Counted from the stretch's first letter, positions 8,826-17,911 are shown. The stretch is 64,000 nucleotides of DNA from Plantactinospora alkalitolerans (GCF_015690345.1 NZ_JADPUN010000211.1:1-64000), one strand, 5' to 3'. A program made the numbers and translations. Notes: generated by a model from the letters alone, not told the origin.

Positions 8826-11369
8826 CTAAGCCTGACGCATCTCACGCGATGAGTCAACTGATCCCGCATTCTGGACGGACTCCGCGTCCGGCCTGGGCTT
8901 CTTCCGGTTTCCGGACGGGCGGTTGTCGGACGTCGCCCCGGCCTCGTTGGGGCCGTTGCCCGCTGTCTGGGCGGCCGGCGGACGGGCGTCGACCGGGGTC
9001 CGTGGTGCCGGCAGGCGGGGTCGCGACGTGGTCGGGGAACCCGGCGGCGCGGACCGGGCCTCGGGTGGGCTGGCCGCCTCCAGCATCGCCTCCAGATGTT
9101 CGGCCGGTACCCCCCAGCCGAAGAGCTGTCCCTGCCCGAACCGGCATCCGGCCTCGACCACGGCCGCCAGTTCGATGGGGTTGGTCACGCCCTCGGCGAT
9201 CACCTCCAGGCCGAGCTGATGGCCGAGCCGCATCACCACGTCGACCATCGGGGCGAAGGCCCGGCCACCCGGACCCGACGACCGGACCGGCTCCGGCTCG
9301 GCGACCAGGCTGTGATCGATCTTGAGGATGTCGATCGGCAACCGGCGGAGCTGCCCCAGGGAGGAGTACCCGGCGCCGAAGTCGTCCAGGGCGATCCGTA
9401 CCCCGGTCAGCCGCAACGCCCGCAGCCGCCGGATCAGTTCGTCCAGGTCGGTCGCCACCGCGTGTTCGGTGACCTCGAGCACCAGCCGCTGCGGTGGCAC
9501 CCGGTGCGCCCGCAGCGCCTCGGCGACCTGGACGACGTACTCGGGGGCGTGCAGTTCACGGGGGGACACGTTGACCGAGACCCAGACGTCGTGGCCGTCG
9601 GCGAGCCAGATGGAGAGCTGGTGACACGCCCGGTGCAGTACCCAGGCACCGAGCTTGGCAATCATCCCGCACTCCTCGGCGAGCGGGATGAACTCGTCCG
9701 GGCCGACGTTGCCCAGCTCCGGATGGTGCCAGCGGAGCAGCGCCTCCGCGCCGACCGGCCGGACCGAGGGCACCGACACGACCGGCTGGAACGCCAGGTG
9801 CAGCTCGTCGCGCTCGATCGCCCCGCGCAGCTCGTGCTCCAGCGTGGTGCGCCGGCGCAGCAGCCGGTCGTAGGCCACGTCGTACCGTTCGACGCGGTTC
9901 TTCCCCCGCTGCTTGGCGTAGCGCAGGGCCAGATCCGCGTTGCGGAGCAAGGTCTCCACGTCCGCCGCGTCGGTGTGCTCGGCGGCACCGACGCCGGCCG
10001 ACCCGGCGACGCCGACCGACCCGGCGACCCCGACGCCTGTCGACTCGGCGACCCCGATGCTGACCGACAGGAAGACCGACCCGGCCTCGTGCCGGTACGC
10101 CGACCCGACGACGCCGAGCAGCCGCTCGGCGATCCGCTGGGCCTCCGCCGGACGGGCCCGCATCAGCACCGCGAACTCGTCGCCGCCGAGCCGGGCGGCC
10201 AGGTCACCGGGGCGGAGGTTGCTCCGCAGCCGCCGGCCCACCTCGATCAGCACCGCGTCGCCGACGTCGTGCCCCCGCATGTCGTTGACGTTCTTGAAGC
10301 CGTCGAGATCCAGCCCGAGCAGGACCCAGGGCGTGTCCGAGGCCGTCTCCTGGTGCACGGCCCGTAACAGCCCCCGACGGTTGGCCAGCCCGGTCAACGG
10401 ATCGGTGTGGGCCAGCTCCCGGAAGTGCGCCTCCCGCTCGGCGAGCCGGCTGGCGTAGCCGCGCACGTCGTTCAACGCCAGGTACTGCCGGGCCACCAGG
10501 CCGAAACCCTCGACGATGCCGGCCATCACCGCGAAGATCGTGAACGTGCCGCCGATCACGAGGTGGTAGACGGCGGAGACGGCCATCGCCATCATCGGCA
10601 GGAAGGCGTACGCCGTGCCGCGTCGGATGACGTCCGCGTCCGGCCCGCCCGTCGTCTCCGTTCCCTGGCTGGCCCGGGCGACCACCAGCAGACCGCACGG
10701 CAGCAGCACCGCGCCGAGCAGCGCCACGGCGGGGCCTACCTGGCAGACCCCGGCGGCGATGGCCAGCCCGCACCCGGTCACCAGGGTCACCCCGCCACCG
10801 GCCAGCAGCAGGCCGTGTCCCGGCGACCGCGAACGCGCCCCGACGATGAAGGTGAGCCCGGCCGCCAGCGCCGTGGTGACGGTGGCCACCAGGATCGCCA
10901 GGCAACCGCCGGAGGCGAACTCGCCGAGCAGCCGGGTCGGTTCGGCGACCAGCACCCAGCCGACGAACCACAGCGCCGCGCCGATCACCAGCCCGTCCAA
11001 CACGAGCCGGAGCGCCGCGGCGCCGGTCTCGGCGGCACCGGGCAACCGGAGCAGACCGGCGCAGAGCAGCACCCCGCTCACCGCCGTGCCGACGGAGACC
11101 AGGGTCGCCAGTCCGGTCCGCTGGGCCTGCTGATGACTCCAGTGCTCGGCCATCGTGAGGATCGCGACCAGCCCGATGCCGGAACTGACGGCCGCCAGCG
11201 CACCGCCCACCGCGAGTAGCCAGAGACCCACCCGGCGGGCGCCCGTGTGGCGCTGGGCGGAGAACGCCAGCATGACCGGCCCGCAGCAGGACGCGAGGCC
11301 GGTCGCCACCGCGAGGGCCGGTACGCCGGAGGCGAGTTGCACGCATTCACTCTGCCGGATCGATCGCAC
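8826..11369 (-). CDS. membrane GGDEF-EAL cyclic-di-GMP protein
   Basis: Predicted to make and/or degrade cyclic di-GMP at the membrane. The N-terminal third carries many hydrophobic segments (for example 'GLWLLAVGGALAAVSSGIGLVAIL') forming a polytopic sensor region. The cyclase domain has intact GGDEF (about residue 393) and an RPGD inhibitory site five residues earlier. The phosphodiesterase domain has EALLRW (about 541), NVSPRELH, and LDDFGAGYSS with the metal-binding aspartates, so both domains look active. The C-terminal 80 residues are Pro/Ala-rich. I set the start at GTG 11369, just before the first hydrophobic segment; an upstream start to 11534 remains open but is low-complexity. It is divergent from ilvD and ends 4 nt before the ilvB leader. 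Confidence 0.88.
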   Translation of the reverse strand: MRSIRQSECVQLASGVPALAVATGLASCCGPVMLAFSAQRHTGARRVGLWLLAVGGALAAVSSGIGLVAILTMAEHWSHQQAQRTGLATLVSVGTAVSGVLLCAGLLRLPGAAETGAAALRLVLDGLVIGAALWFVGWVLVAEPTRLLGEFASGGCLAILVATVTTALAAGLTFIVGARSRSPGHGLLLAGGGVTLVTGCGLAIAAGVCQVGPAVALLGAVLLPCGLLVVARASQGTETTGGPDADVIRRGTAYAFLPMMAMAVSAVYHLVIGGTFTIFAVMAGIVEGFGLVARQYLALNDVRGYASRLAEREAHFRELAHTDPLTGLANRRGLLRAVHQETASDTPWVLLGLDLDGFKNVNDMRGHDVGDAVLIEVGRRLRSNLRPGDLAARLGGDEFAVLMRARPAEAQRIAERLLGVVGSAYRHEAGSVFLSVSIGVAESTGVGVAGSVGVAGSAGVGAAEHTDAADVETLLRNADLALRYAKQRGKNRVERYDVAYDRLLRRRTTLEHELRGAIERDELHLAFQPVVSVPSVRPVGAEALLRWHHPELGNVGPDEFIPLAEECGMIAKLGAWVLHRACHQLSIWLADGHDVWVSVNVSPRELHAPEYVVQVAEALRAHRVPPQRLVLEVTEHAVATDLDELIRRLRALRLTGVRIALDDFGAGYSSLGQLRRLPIDILKIDHSLVAEPEPVRSSGPGGRAFAPMVDVVMRLGHQLGLEVIAEGVTNPIELAAVVEAGCRFGQGQLFGWGVPAEHLEAMLEAASPPEARSAPPGSPTTSRPRLPAPRTPVDARPPAAQTAGNGPNEAGATSDNRPSGNRKKPRPDAESVQNAGSVDSSREMRQA

Positions 11370-11543
11370 TCCATGGGCCCCGTGCGCCTGATCCGCGATC
11401 TGGGGCACAGACCCCCCATTCGGGCATCGTCGGCGCGATCGGGGCGTTCGGTCGACGCCTCCCGACGCCACCGGCGTCCCGCTTGCTGGACGGCCCGGAC
11501 CGGCACAACGGCGGAACGGCGGGCGTAGTGCCACACTTGTCGA

Positions 11544-13391
11544 ATGCCTGACCTGCGGTCAAAGACCTCCACGCATGGCCGGACGATGGCCGGCGCCCGC
11601 GCGCTGTGGCGGGCCACCGGGATGACCGACGACGACTTCGGCAAGCCCATCGTCGCCATCGCGAACAGCTTCACGCAGTTCGTGCCCGGTCACGTACACC
11701 TCAAGGATCTCGGCGGCCTGGTCGCCGACTCGATCGCCGAGGCCGGCGGCATCGGCCGGGAGTTCAACACGATCGCGGTGGACGACGGGATCGCGATGGG
11801 CCACGGCGGGATGCTCTACTCCCTGCCGAGCCGGGAACTCATCGCCGACGCCGTGGAGTACATGGTCAACGCGCACTGCGCCGACGCCCTCGTCTGCATC
11901 TCCAACTGCGACAAGATCACGCCGGGCATGCTGCTCGCCGCGCTGCGGCTGAACATCCCGACGGTCTTCGTCTCCGGCGGCCCGATGGAGGCCGGCAAGA
12001 CGGTGGCGATCGAGGGCATCGTGCACGACAAGATCGACCTGATCGACGCGATGATCGCCTCGTCGAACGACGCGGTCACCGACGACCAGCTCGGTGAGAT
12101 CGAGCGCTCCGCCTGCCCGACCTGCGGCTCCTGCTCCGGCATGTTCACCGCCAACTCGATGAACTGCCTGACCGAGGCGATCGGCCTCGCACTGCCCGGC
12201 AACGGCTCGGTACTGGCCACCCACGCCAGCCGTAAGGCACTCTTCGAGCGGGCCGGCAAGGTGGTCGTCGACATCGCCAAGCAGTGGTACGACGGCGACG
12301 ACGCCTCGGTGCTGCCCCGCGCGATCGCCTCCCGGGCCGCGTTCGAGAACGCGGTCGCCCTGGACGTGGCGATGGGCGGGTCCACGAACACCGTGCTGCA
12401 CCTGCTGGCCGCCGCCCGGGAGGCCGACCTGGACTTCGGGGTCGCCGACATCGACGAGATCTCCCGGCGGGTGCCCTGCCTGGCCAAGGTCGCGCCGAAC
12501 TCCCCGAAGTACCACATGGAGGACGTGCACCGGGCCGGCGGCATCCCGGCCATCCTCGGCGAACTCGACCGGGCCGGCCTGCTGCGTCGGGACGTCCGCT
12601 CGGTGCACTCCCCGGACCTGGACGGTTGGCTGGCCGACTGGGACATCCGCAGCGGCGCGGCGACGCCGGAGGCGGTCGAACTGTTCCACGCCGCTCCCGG
12701 TGGCGTCCGCACCACCCAGCCCTTCTCCACCAGCAACCGCTGGTCCAAACTGGACACCGATCCGGTCGACGGCTGCATTCGGGACAAGGCGCACGCTTAC
12801 ACCGTCGACGGCGGGTTGGCCATCCTGCACGGCAACCTCGCCCCGGACGGCGCCGTGGTCAAGACGGCCGGGGTGTCGGCCGACCGCCTCACCTTCCGCG
12901 GCCCGGCCAAGGTCTACGAGTCACAGGAGGCGGCCGTCGACGCGATCCTCGGCAAGCAGATCGTCGCCGGGGACGTCGTGGTGATCCGGTACGAGGGCCC
13001 GAAGGGCGGACCCGGGATGCAGGAGATGCTCTATCCCACCTCGTTCCTCAAGGGACGCGGCCTCGGCAAGGACTGCGCCCTCATCACCGACGGCCGGTTC
13101 TCCGGCGGCACCTCGGGGCTCTCCATCGGACACGTCTCCCCCGAGGCGGCCGGTGGTGGGCTCATCGCGCTGGTCGAGTCCGGCGACGAGATCGTCATCG
13201 ACATCCCCACCCGCACCCTGGAACTGGCGGTGGCACCCGACATCCTGGAAGCCCGCCGCATCGCGCAAGAGAAGCGTGACCGGCCCTACACCCCGCTCGA
13301 CCGCCAGCGTCCCGTCTCCGCGGCCCTCCGGGCGTACGCCTCGATGGCCACCTCGGCCAGCGACGGCGCCTACCGCCGCGTCCCCGACTGA
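11544..13391 (+). CDS. ilvD: dihydroxy-acid dehydratase
   Basis: Fe-S enzyme converting 2,3-dihydroxy acids to 2-oxo acids in valine and isoleucine synthesis. 615 residues, normal family length. Cluster cysteines appear in [12 protein letters not shown] and [19 protein letters not shown]; the carboxylated-lysine/metal region and '[20 protein letters not shown]' near the C terminus are intact. ATG at 11544 starts [18 protein letters not shown], typical for the family. No clear Shine-Dalgarno precedes it, so initiation may be leaderless. It sits near ilvBNC but is divergently separated by the GGDEF-EAL gene. Confidence 0.97.
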   Translation: MPDLRSKTSTHGRTMAGARALWRATGMTDDDFGKPIVAIANSFTQFVPGHVHLKDLGGLVADSIAEAGGIGREFNTIAVDDGIAMGHGGMLYSLPSRELIADAVEYMVNAHCADALVCISNCDKITPGMLLAALRLNIPTVFVSGGPMEAGKTVAIEGIVHDKIDLIDAMIASSNDAVTDDQLGEIERSACPTCGSCSGMFTANSMNCLTEAIGLALPGNGSVLATHASRKALFERAGKVVVDIAKQWYDGDDASVLPRAIASRAAFENAVALDVAMGGSTNTVLHLLAAAREADLDFGVADIDEISRRVPCLAKVAPNSPKYHMEDVHRAGGIPAILGELDRAGLLRRDVRSVHSPDLDGWLADWDIRSGAATPEAVELFHAAPGGVRTTQPFSTSNRWSKLDTDPVDGCIRDKAHAYTVDGGLAILHGNLAPDGAVVKTAGVSADRLTFRGPAKVYESQEAAVDAILGKQIVAGDVVVIRYEGPKGGPGMQEMLYPTSFLKGRGLGKDCALITDGRFSGGTSGLSIGHVSPEAAGGGLIALVESGDEIVIDIPTRTLELAVAPDILEARRIAQEKRDRPYTPLDRQRPVSAALRAYASMATSASDGAYRRVPD

Positions 13392-13397
13392 GGTGTA

Positions 13398-13445
13398 AGG
13401 AAGGGCCCCTTCTTATCGTTTTCTGTAGAAGAAGGGGCCCTTCCT
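13398..13445. terminator. bidirectional terminator / Micromonosporaceae-type palindrome
   Basis: Perfect 17-bp inverted repeat (AGGAAGGGCCCCTTCTT and its complement) around a 14-nt loop, between convergent ilvD and the HTH gene, whose stop overlaps its last two bases. From memory, palindromes built on this GGAAGGGCCCCTTC core recur between genes in Micromonospora and relatives. Confidence 0.85.
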
Positions 13446-13971
13446 AACGCCTGGGGTCGTCGAGCAGGCGGTCGCGGACCGACGAGGGCAGTACGCCGCC
13501 GTCGGGGTGACGGGTCAGCTTTCCCCGGGTGACCAGGTCGTGGACGCCCTGTCGGGTGATCCCGAGCATCGCCCCCGCCACCGCGTACGACACCGATTCG
13601 GCGGCGGGATGCCCGACCCGCCGGACGATGATCTGAGCCAGCGGGCTGCGCCACCAGTCGACCGGGGGCTCGAACGGGCCGTCTCCGGGATAGAGCGTCG
13701 AGGCGATCCGCATGGCCGTGCCGAGCGCTTCCCGGTCGTCGCCGTTCACCAGCCGGTACGCCCAGTTCCCGGCGCGGACCCGGACGATCGTCCGCAGTGC
13801 GTCGACCGCGTCGTGCCCGAGCCGGCGCCCCCGACCGGGCGCTCCCGGCAGCGCTGCGGGTACCCGTCGTCGCGGCGGGTCCGGCCGGTCAGTCGGTGGG
13901 CCCGACGGGATTGAGCAGAGCCGTGAGGACGCCGTCCACCCGATCGAGCACCGATCCGGCGGCCGCATCAC
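13444..13971 (-). CDS. hypothetical protein with helix-turn-helix-like C terminus
   Basis: The 175-residue frame ends in 'VAGAMLGITRQGVHDLVTRGKLTRHPDGGVLPSSVRDRL', which has the pattern of an excisionase/MerR-like DNA-binding helix-turn-helix (variant of 'A..LGVSRQ.V..L...G.L'). The centre ('GNWAYRLVNGDDREALGTAMRIASTLYPG') is helical with no known motif. The first 36 residues are Pro/Arg-rich; no later ATG or GTG gives a sensible protein, so the start at 13971 overlapping the end of the tetR gene is kept but uncertain. Probably a small DNA-binding protein of unknown target, possibly co-transcribed with the tetR gene upstream. Confidence 0.6.
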   Translation of the reverse strand: MMRPPDRCSIGWTASSRLCSIPSGPPTDRPDPPRRRVPAALPGAPGRGRRLGHDAVDALRTIVRVRAGNWAYRLVNGDDREALGTAMRIASTLYPGDGPFEPPVDWWRSPLAQIIVRRVGHPAAESVSYAVAGAMLGITRQGVHDLVTRGKLTRHPDGGVLPSSVRDRLLDDPRR

Positions 13972-14497
13972 CGGCGAACGCGGCCTCCATCACCCCGTGC
14001 AGGCCGTGCAGGAGGAACTCGACCGTGAACGCGGGGTCGTCGACGGCCAGCTCGCCCGCGTCCACGCCCTCACGCACCAGCTTCAGCAGGCTCGTTCTGA
14101 TCGGACCGAGTTCGTCGCGCTCCTCGATTCCGACCTCGTGGAACAGCAGGGCCACCAGCGATGCGTTCGCCATCCCGAACCCGAACATGCCGGCGACGAA
14201 CCGACGTACCCGGTCCAGCGCGGATGTGGCGGGCGAGGCCGACACCGCGTCCGCACCGGCGGCCAGGATCTGCTCGTTGCACCGGTTGCGCAGCGCGGTG
14301 AACACCTGGGCCTTCGAGCCGAAGTACTCGTAGACGGTGCCCTTGCCCAGACCGGCCTCGGCGGCGATGCCGTCGATCGTCGCGTCGGGGCCCTCCCGTA
14401 ACAGCACCCGAGCCGCCGCGTCCAGGATCTGCGCTGGTCGCTCGGCCGGTGCCCGGGGCGCGCGGGAGCGTTTCGTCGTCGGTCTGGTGCCGCTCAT
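13889..14497 (-). CDS. TetR-family regulator
   Basis: 202-residue regulator with an N-terminal HTH 'ILDAAARVLLREGPDATIDGIAAEAGLGKGTVYEYFGSKAQVFTAL', the TetR signature, and a helical ligand-binding C-terminal domain. The ATG at 14497 is chosen for a compact N terminus (MSGTRPTTKR). It is divergent from a siderophore-interacting-protein gene, with two palindromes in between, one inside that gene's promoter; it therefore probably represses the neighbour and itself. Ligand unknown. Confidence 0.88.
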   Translation of the reverse strand: MSGTRPTTKRSRAPRAPAERPAQILDAAARVLLREGPDATIDGIAAEAGLGKGTVYEYFGSKAQVFTALRNRCNEQILAAGADAVSASPATSALDRVRRFVAGMFGFGMANASLVALLFHEVGIEERDELGPIRTSLLKLVREGVDAGELAVDDPAFTVEFLLHGLHGVMEAAFAGDAAAGSVLDRVDGVLTALLNPVGPTD

Positions 14498-14520
14498 ATC
14501 GCCGGAGCCTAGCGCCGACC

Positions 14521-14580
14521 TTGACAACCGACCACCGGTCGGTAGGTTGTGTCACACCAACCGACCGACGGTCGGTCGGT
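14521..14580 (+). promoter_or_regulatory. promoter with twin TetR operators
   Basis: TTGACA at 14521-14526 and TAGGTT at 14543-14548 (16-nt spacer). The spacer holds ACCGACC-ACC-GGTCGGT (14527-14543), a perfect 7-bp inverted repeat, and a second, perfect palindrome ACCGACCGAC-G-GTCGGTCGGT lies at 14560-14580. Shared half-site ACCGACC suggests one repressor occupying both, overlapping the core promoter of the gene starting at 14651. Confidence 0.78.
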
Positions 14581-14650
14581 AACTGGCCGCCTGTCGTAGC
14601 CGTGACGGCGGGCGCCGCCTTGGCGACCCGACCGAGGAAGGACCTGACGC

Positions 14651-15370
14651 ATGAGAAGCCCGGTCGAACTGCTCTTCCTGCCCGGCACCGTCGAGGAGAT
14701 CGAACAGATCACCAGCCGGATGCGTCGGATACGCATCGCCGTGGAGCGCCTCAAGACCGTTCCGTGGCTGCCCGGACAGCACGTACGGGTCAACGTCACG
14801 CCGCCCCGGCAGTGGCTCCGCCATCCCGGCGACGCCCGCCGGACCTACTCCGTCTGGCAGCTCGACCGCACCCGGGGCACCCTCGATCTCTGCATCCTCG
14901 ACCACGGGGACGGCCCCGGCGCGCAGTGGTCCCGGACGGCTCGTCCCGGCAAACCGGTCACCCTGTCCCGGCCGGAGGGGCGGCTGACCCTACGCGAGTC
15001 GCCGTACCACCTGTTCATCGGCGACGAGACCGCCGCCGTCGCCTTCGCCGCCATGCTGCGGGCCCTTCCGCCGCAGACCCCCGGGTACGGGGTCCTCGCG
15101 ACGGACGCCCCCGAAGGGGAGGTACCGCTGCCGCCCGGCCATCACCTGTCCTGGGTCCACCGTGGCGACGCCGACCCCGCCGATCCCGGAGCGCTGCTCG
15201 GGGCCGTGCGCACCCTCGACCTGCCCGACGGGCCGGGCACCGCCTACCTCGCCGGTGAGGCGCGTACCTGCCAGGCGGTCCGGGAGCACCTGGTCCGGGA
15301 GCGCGGTTGGAACCGCCGCCAGATCGTCGTCAAGCCCTTCTGGGCACCCGGCAGACGAGGGCTGGACTGA
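14651..15370 (+). CDS. siderophore-interacting / ferredoxin-NADP reductase-like flavoprotein
   Basis: SIP-family flavin reductase, expected to reduce ferric siderophores in the cytosol. 239 residues: N-terminal FAD-binding barrel with 'WLPGQHVRVNVTPP', the flavin motif RRTYSVWQ (RxYS type), 'DHGDGPGAQWSRTARPG', then a C-terminal NAD(P)H region with 'YLAGEARTCQAVREHLVRERGW', the SIP hallmark, and a final 'KPFWAPGRRG'. The start at 14651 gives a normal N terminus. Control by the divergent TetR rather than an iron regulator is suggested by the two operators upstream; no Fur/DmdR-like box is evident. Confidence 0.88.
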   Translation: MRSPVELLFLPGTVEEIEQITSRMRRIRIAVERLKTVPWLPGQHVRVNVTPPRQWLRHPGDARRTYSVWQLDRTRGTLDLCILDHGDGPGAQWSRTARPGKPVTLSRPEGRLTLRESPYHLFIGDETAAVAFAAMLRALPPQTPGYGVLATDAPEGEVPLPPGHHLSWVHRGDADPADPGALLGAVRTLDLPDGPGTAYLAGEARTCQAVREHLVRERGWNRRQIVVKPFWAPGRRGLD

Positions 15371-15458
15371 TCCTGGGCCCAGTCGTCGACAGGTGGCTGC
15401 CGGAGACCGGGCCCATCCGGACCAGTCTGGAGCCGTACAGGTTTCCCGGCACCGTACC

Positions 15459-15493
15459 GGCCGGCACCCCGGCAACGTTCCGGTGTGCCGGCC
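15459..15493. terminator. bidirectional terminator hairpin
   Basis: Arms GGCCGGCACCCC (15459-15470) and GGTGTGCCGGCC (15482-15493), one mismatch, 11-nt loop, between two convergent genes. Confidence 0.6.
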
Positions 15494-15504
15494 GATGCCG
15501 GGAC

Positions 15505-16296
15505 TCAGAAGCCGGGGAAGACCTTGCGCAGGTCGTCCAGGCTGAACGGGCCGGTCACGGTCACCCCGTCGGGAGTGTGCTCCGGCGAGAGGCGGCCGGT
15601 GGCCAGCCGCAGGAACGCCTCGGCGGGCGCCACCAACTCGCCGTCCGGCTGCTCCGGCGCCTCGGTCAGCTCGACCCGCTCGCCGAGCCGCAGCCCGAGG
15701 GAGCGCTCGGGGTCTTCCAGCCGCAACGCCAGGTGCGCCTGCCGGCCGTCGAGCGCCTCCGGCTTCGCGACCCAGCCGAGCAGCATCCCTACCTGGTCCA
15801 CGAGCAGCGGCACCGCCTCCGGCGCCACCGTCGCGAACGAGTTGAAGCCGACCTCGACGTCCCACTGGTGCAGGGCGAATTCGGTGAGCCGCATCCGGGC
15901 GGCGGTGCCAACGTCGACCGGCTCGGGCAGGAAGCCCAGGTCGATCTGCAACTTCTCGCGCGCGGTCGCGTCCAGCGACTCGTACTGCTCGACGAGCTGC
16001 CGGTTGGCCTCGAGAAAGCCCTCGGCGTGTTCGAGCGGCGCCATGGCGTCCCATCGGGCCCAGATCCGCTTGTTGAACTCGCTGTCCAGGGCCGGGCTGC
16101 CGGTGAGCGCCACGGTCAGGGTTGCCTGGTTGATCTCCGCCCCGCTGCCGAGGTGGCTCAGTACCTGGGACACCTGCCACTGACTGGCCCCGGACGGCCG
16201 GACCAGATCGGTCGGACCGAGATCCCGGACGAGCGCGGCGAGTTCGTCGTGGCCCGACCGCAGGGCGGCGATGGGCTGGTCGGCAAAGGTGGCCAT
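15505..16296 (-). CDS. maleylpyruvate isomerase family mycothiol-dependent protein
   Basis: DinB-like four-helix-bundle protein of the actinobacterial MDMPI family (263 residues). N terminus 'PIAALRSGHDELAALVRDLGPTDLVRPSGASQWQVSQVLSHLGSGAEI' is diagnostic: tryptophan then 'VSQVLSHLGSGAE' carrying a metal-ligand histidine; a second region 'ALHQWDVEVGFN' supplies another HxxxD-like motif; the C-terminal part is the usual beta-rich domain. Members use or are proposed to use mycothiol, but substrates are mostly unknown. ATG at 16296 follows GGAAGA-type spacing (reverse of TCTTCC). Convergent with the flavoprotein gene. Confidence 0.85.
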   Translation of the reverse strand: MATFADQPIAALRSGHDELAALVRDLGPTDLVRPSGASQWQVSQVLSHLGSGAEINQATLTVALTGSPALDSEFNKRIWARWDAMAPLEHAEGFLEANRQLVEQYESLDATAREKLQIDLGFLPEPVDVGTAARMRLTEFALHQWDVEVGFNSFATVAPEAVPLLVDQVGMLLGWVAKPEALDGRQAHLALRLEDPERSLGLRLGERVELTEAPEQPDGELVAPAEAFLRLATGRLSPEHTPDGVTVTGPFSLDDLRKVFPGF

Positions 16297-16419
16297 GGTC
16301 TTCCTGTCTCCCGAGTGGTACGCCGCCGACCCCGAACCGGCCGACGCGACAGAACAATCATGCCCGGCGCCGCCGACAACCCGCCGCCGCTTCGATCGGC
16401 GACCACACCGACGCCGTCG

Positions 16420-16491
16420 GCGGCGCCACGGTCAACTACCGAAGCGGCGCCAGGACCAGCTACCGAAGCGGCGCCAGGATCAGCTACCGAA
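16420..16491. repeat. 24-bp tandem repeat across the PEBP gene stop codon
   Basis: Three consecutive 24-bp copies (16420-16443, 16444-16467, 16468-16491) with core GCGGCGCCA...CTACCGAA. The TGA stop of the minus-strand gene (16480-16482) is inside the last copy; downstream copies carry the equivalent position as TGG or TGA. Confidence 0.88.
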
Positions 16492-17115
16492 CAGGCCGGT
16501 CAGCGTGCCGGTGCCGACCGCTAGGGACTCGATCACCTTGCGTGCCTCGTTCCCCTCGGCATCGGCAGCCAGGCCGGGGTCCGCCTTGAGGGCGTAGACG
16601 GTGAACCGGTAGCGGTGCTGGCCGCTCGGCGGGCACGGCGGAGCCCAGTTCGCGAGGCCGGCCGAGTTCTGTCCCTCCAGTACCCCGGACGGCAGGTCGC
16701 CCGCCGGCAGCGCACGGGTGTCGGCCGGGATGTCGAAGACGACCCAGTGCAGGTAGGTGAAGCCGGGCGCGTCCGGATCGTCCACGACGACCGCGAACGA
16801 GACCGCCTCGGCGACGTCGCCCGACCACTCGATCGCGGGCCGATCGCCGGCGCCCTGGCAGGTGTACTGCTCCGGAATCCGTCCACCCTCCTGAAAGGCC
16901 GGACTGGTCACCGTGAGCGTCCGCTGCGGCGGCGCCGTGCTGGCCGGCGCGGGATCGTCCGCGCCGCAACCGGACAGCGTCGCGCCGGCGACGGCCAGTA
17001 CGGTCAGGGCAAGCCGGAGCTGCCGTCGGGGCCGACGCGGCGCCTGTCGGCTGGCCGGGTCGCGAGGTTCTCGACGGCCGAACATCGCGGAGTCCACAGC
17101 GGACGATCTCGGCAT
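16480..17115 (-). CDS. YbhB/YbcL (PEBP) family lipoprotein
   Basis: Phosphatidylethanolamine-binding-protein fold, exported and lipid-anchored. Of 211 residues, the first 30 are basic, followed by 'LRLALTVLAVAGATLSGC', a signal with lipobox LSGC (Cys50). The mature part has the PEBP motifs 'IPEQYTCQGAGDRPAIEWSG', 'VVVDDPDAPGFTYLHWVVFDIP' (DPDAP and the HW motif) and 'YRFTVYALKADPGL'. The ATG at 17115 is preceded by AAAGGA at good distance, better than the ATG at 17148. Bacterial members are mostly of unknown role. Its last codons and stop are embedded in a 24-bp tandem repeat. Confidence 0.88.
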   Translation of the reverse strand: MPRSSAVDSAMFGRREPRDPASRQAPRRPRRQLRLALTVLAVAGATLSGCGADDPAPASTAPPQRTLTVTSPAFQEGGRIPEQYTCQGAGDRPAIEWSGDVAEAVSFAVVVDDPDAPGFTYLHWVVFDIPADTRALPAGDLPSGVLEGQNSAGLANWAPPCPPSGQHRYRFTVYALKADPGLAADAEGNEARKVIESLAVGTGTLTGLFGS

Positions 17116-17364
17116 CGCGGTCGGTCCTTTCGGTGGGAGCGCTTCCATCGCTCACTGAAGCACACTCGGGAATCCCTCCGACAGCCTTTGATCGACTTCC
17201 TGCCGATCACGACGAGTTCTCTGTCGGGCGTACCCATCGACATGACCGAACGGCCACCCGCTCGTCATCCCTTGCCCGCAAGGGCGACTCCACCCGGCGC
17301 CGCTGCCTCCACTGAGGACCGACAGACCCTGGGCGAGGCACCGGATCGGACCGGACGCCGGCCT

Positions 17365-17400
17365 GGGGCGCCGCCGTACCGGCGGGGACGGCGGCGCCCC
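17365..17400 (-). terminator. terminator downstream of lipoprotein gene
   Basis: Perfect 13-bp inverted repeat GGGGCGCCGCCGT / ACGGCGGCGCCCC with 10-nt loop, 16 nt past the stop of the minus-strand gene at 17417. The remaining sequence between 17116 and 17364 shows no supportable gene. Confidence 0.7.
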
Positions 17401-17416
17401 ATGGCGTACCCAGGAC

Positions 17417-17911
17417 TCAGACGGCGCAGTCCTCGTCGATCATGGTGCCCACCTGTACGAGGTCGGTCTCGAGGAACTTGACCGGGTCGGACGACTTGGC
17501 GCCCGACTCGAGCCTCGCCACCATCTTCTCGATCAGGGACTTGATCTCGGGATCGTTCGCCTTCTCCGCCTGCACCTCCAACTGCTCGGCCAGGCTCGCG
17601 AGGGTGGTCCTGATCTGCTTCGCCTGCGCGGCCTGGTTCAGCCCCTTCTCGATGGCCTTCACCGAATCGTCGGCGATCTTCACGCTGCCGTCCAGGAAGA
17701 CGTCGAGAACCGCCGCACAGACCTCCTTGCTGTTCGTCGGGCCGGCTGGCGTGGCGCTGGGAGCCGCCGCGCTCGGGCTACCCGCCGAGGCACCGCTCGA
17801 CGGAGCTGCCGCCGTTCCTTTCCCGCCGTCCGGCTGGCAGCCGGCGGCGAGCACCGCCACGACCGTGAAGGACAACGCGATATAACCCGCTTTAAACAAA
17901 CTCTTCCTCAT
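17417..17911 (-). CDS. hypothetical lipoprotein
   Basis: 164 residues: basic start MRKSLFK, hydrophobic 'AGYIALSFTVVAVLAAGC' with lipobox LAAGC (Cys25), then a Gly/Ser/Ala/Pro linker to about residue 60, then a helical domain ('KEVCAAVLDVFLDGSVKIADDSVKAIEKG', 'LASLAEQLEVQAEK') ending in a cysteine two residues from the C terminus (DEDCAV). The two mature-domain cysteines could pair. ATG at 17911 has GGGAG upstream. AAA- and TTT-containing codons at the 5' end (Lys-Phe-Lys) stand out against the GC-rich background. No family recognised; probably extracytoplasmic. Confidence 0.75.
   Translation of the reverse strand: MRKSLFKAGYIALSFTVVAVLAAGCQPDGGKGTAAAPSSGASAGSPSAAAPSATPAGPTNSKEVCAAVLDVFLDGSVKIADDSVKAIEKGLNQAAQAKQIRTTLASLAEQLEVQAEKANDPEIKSLIEKMVARLESGAKSSDPVKFLETDLVQVGTMIDEDCAV

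Noticed and set aside
16420-16491. CRISPR-like array
   Set aside because: The 24-bp copies are contiguous with no unique spacers, so it is a tandem repeat; the same applies to 859-946, 23381-23440 and 58747-58798.
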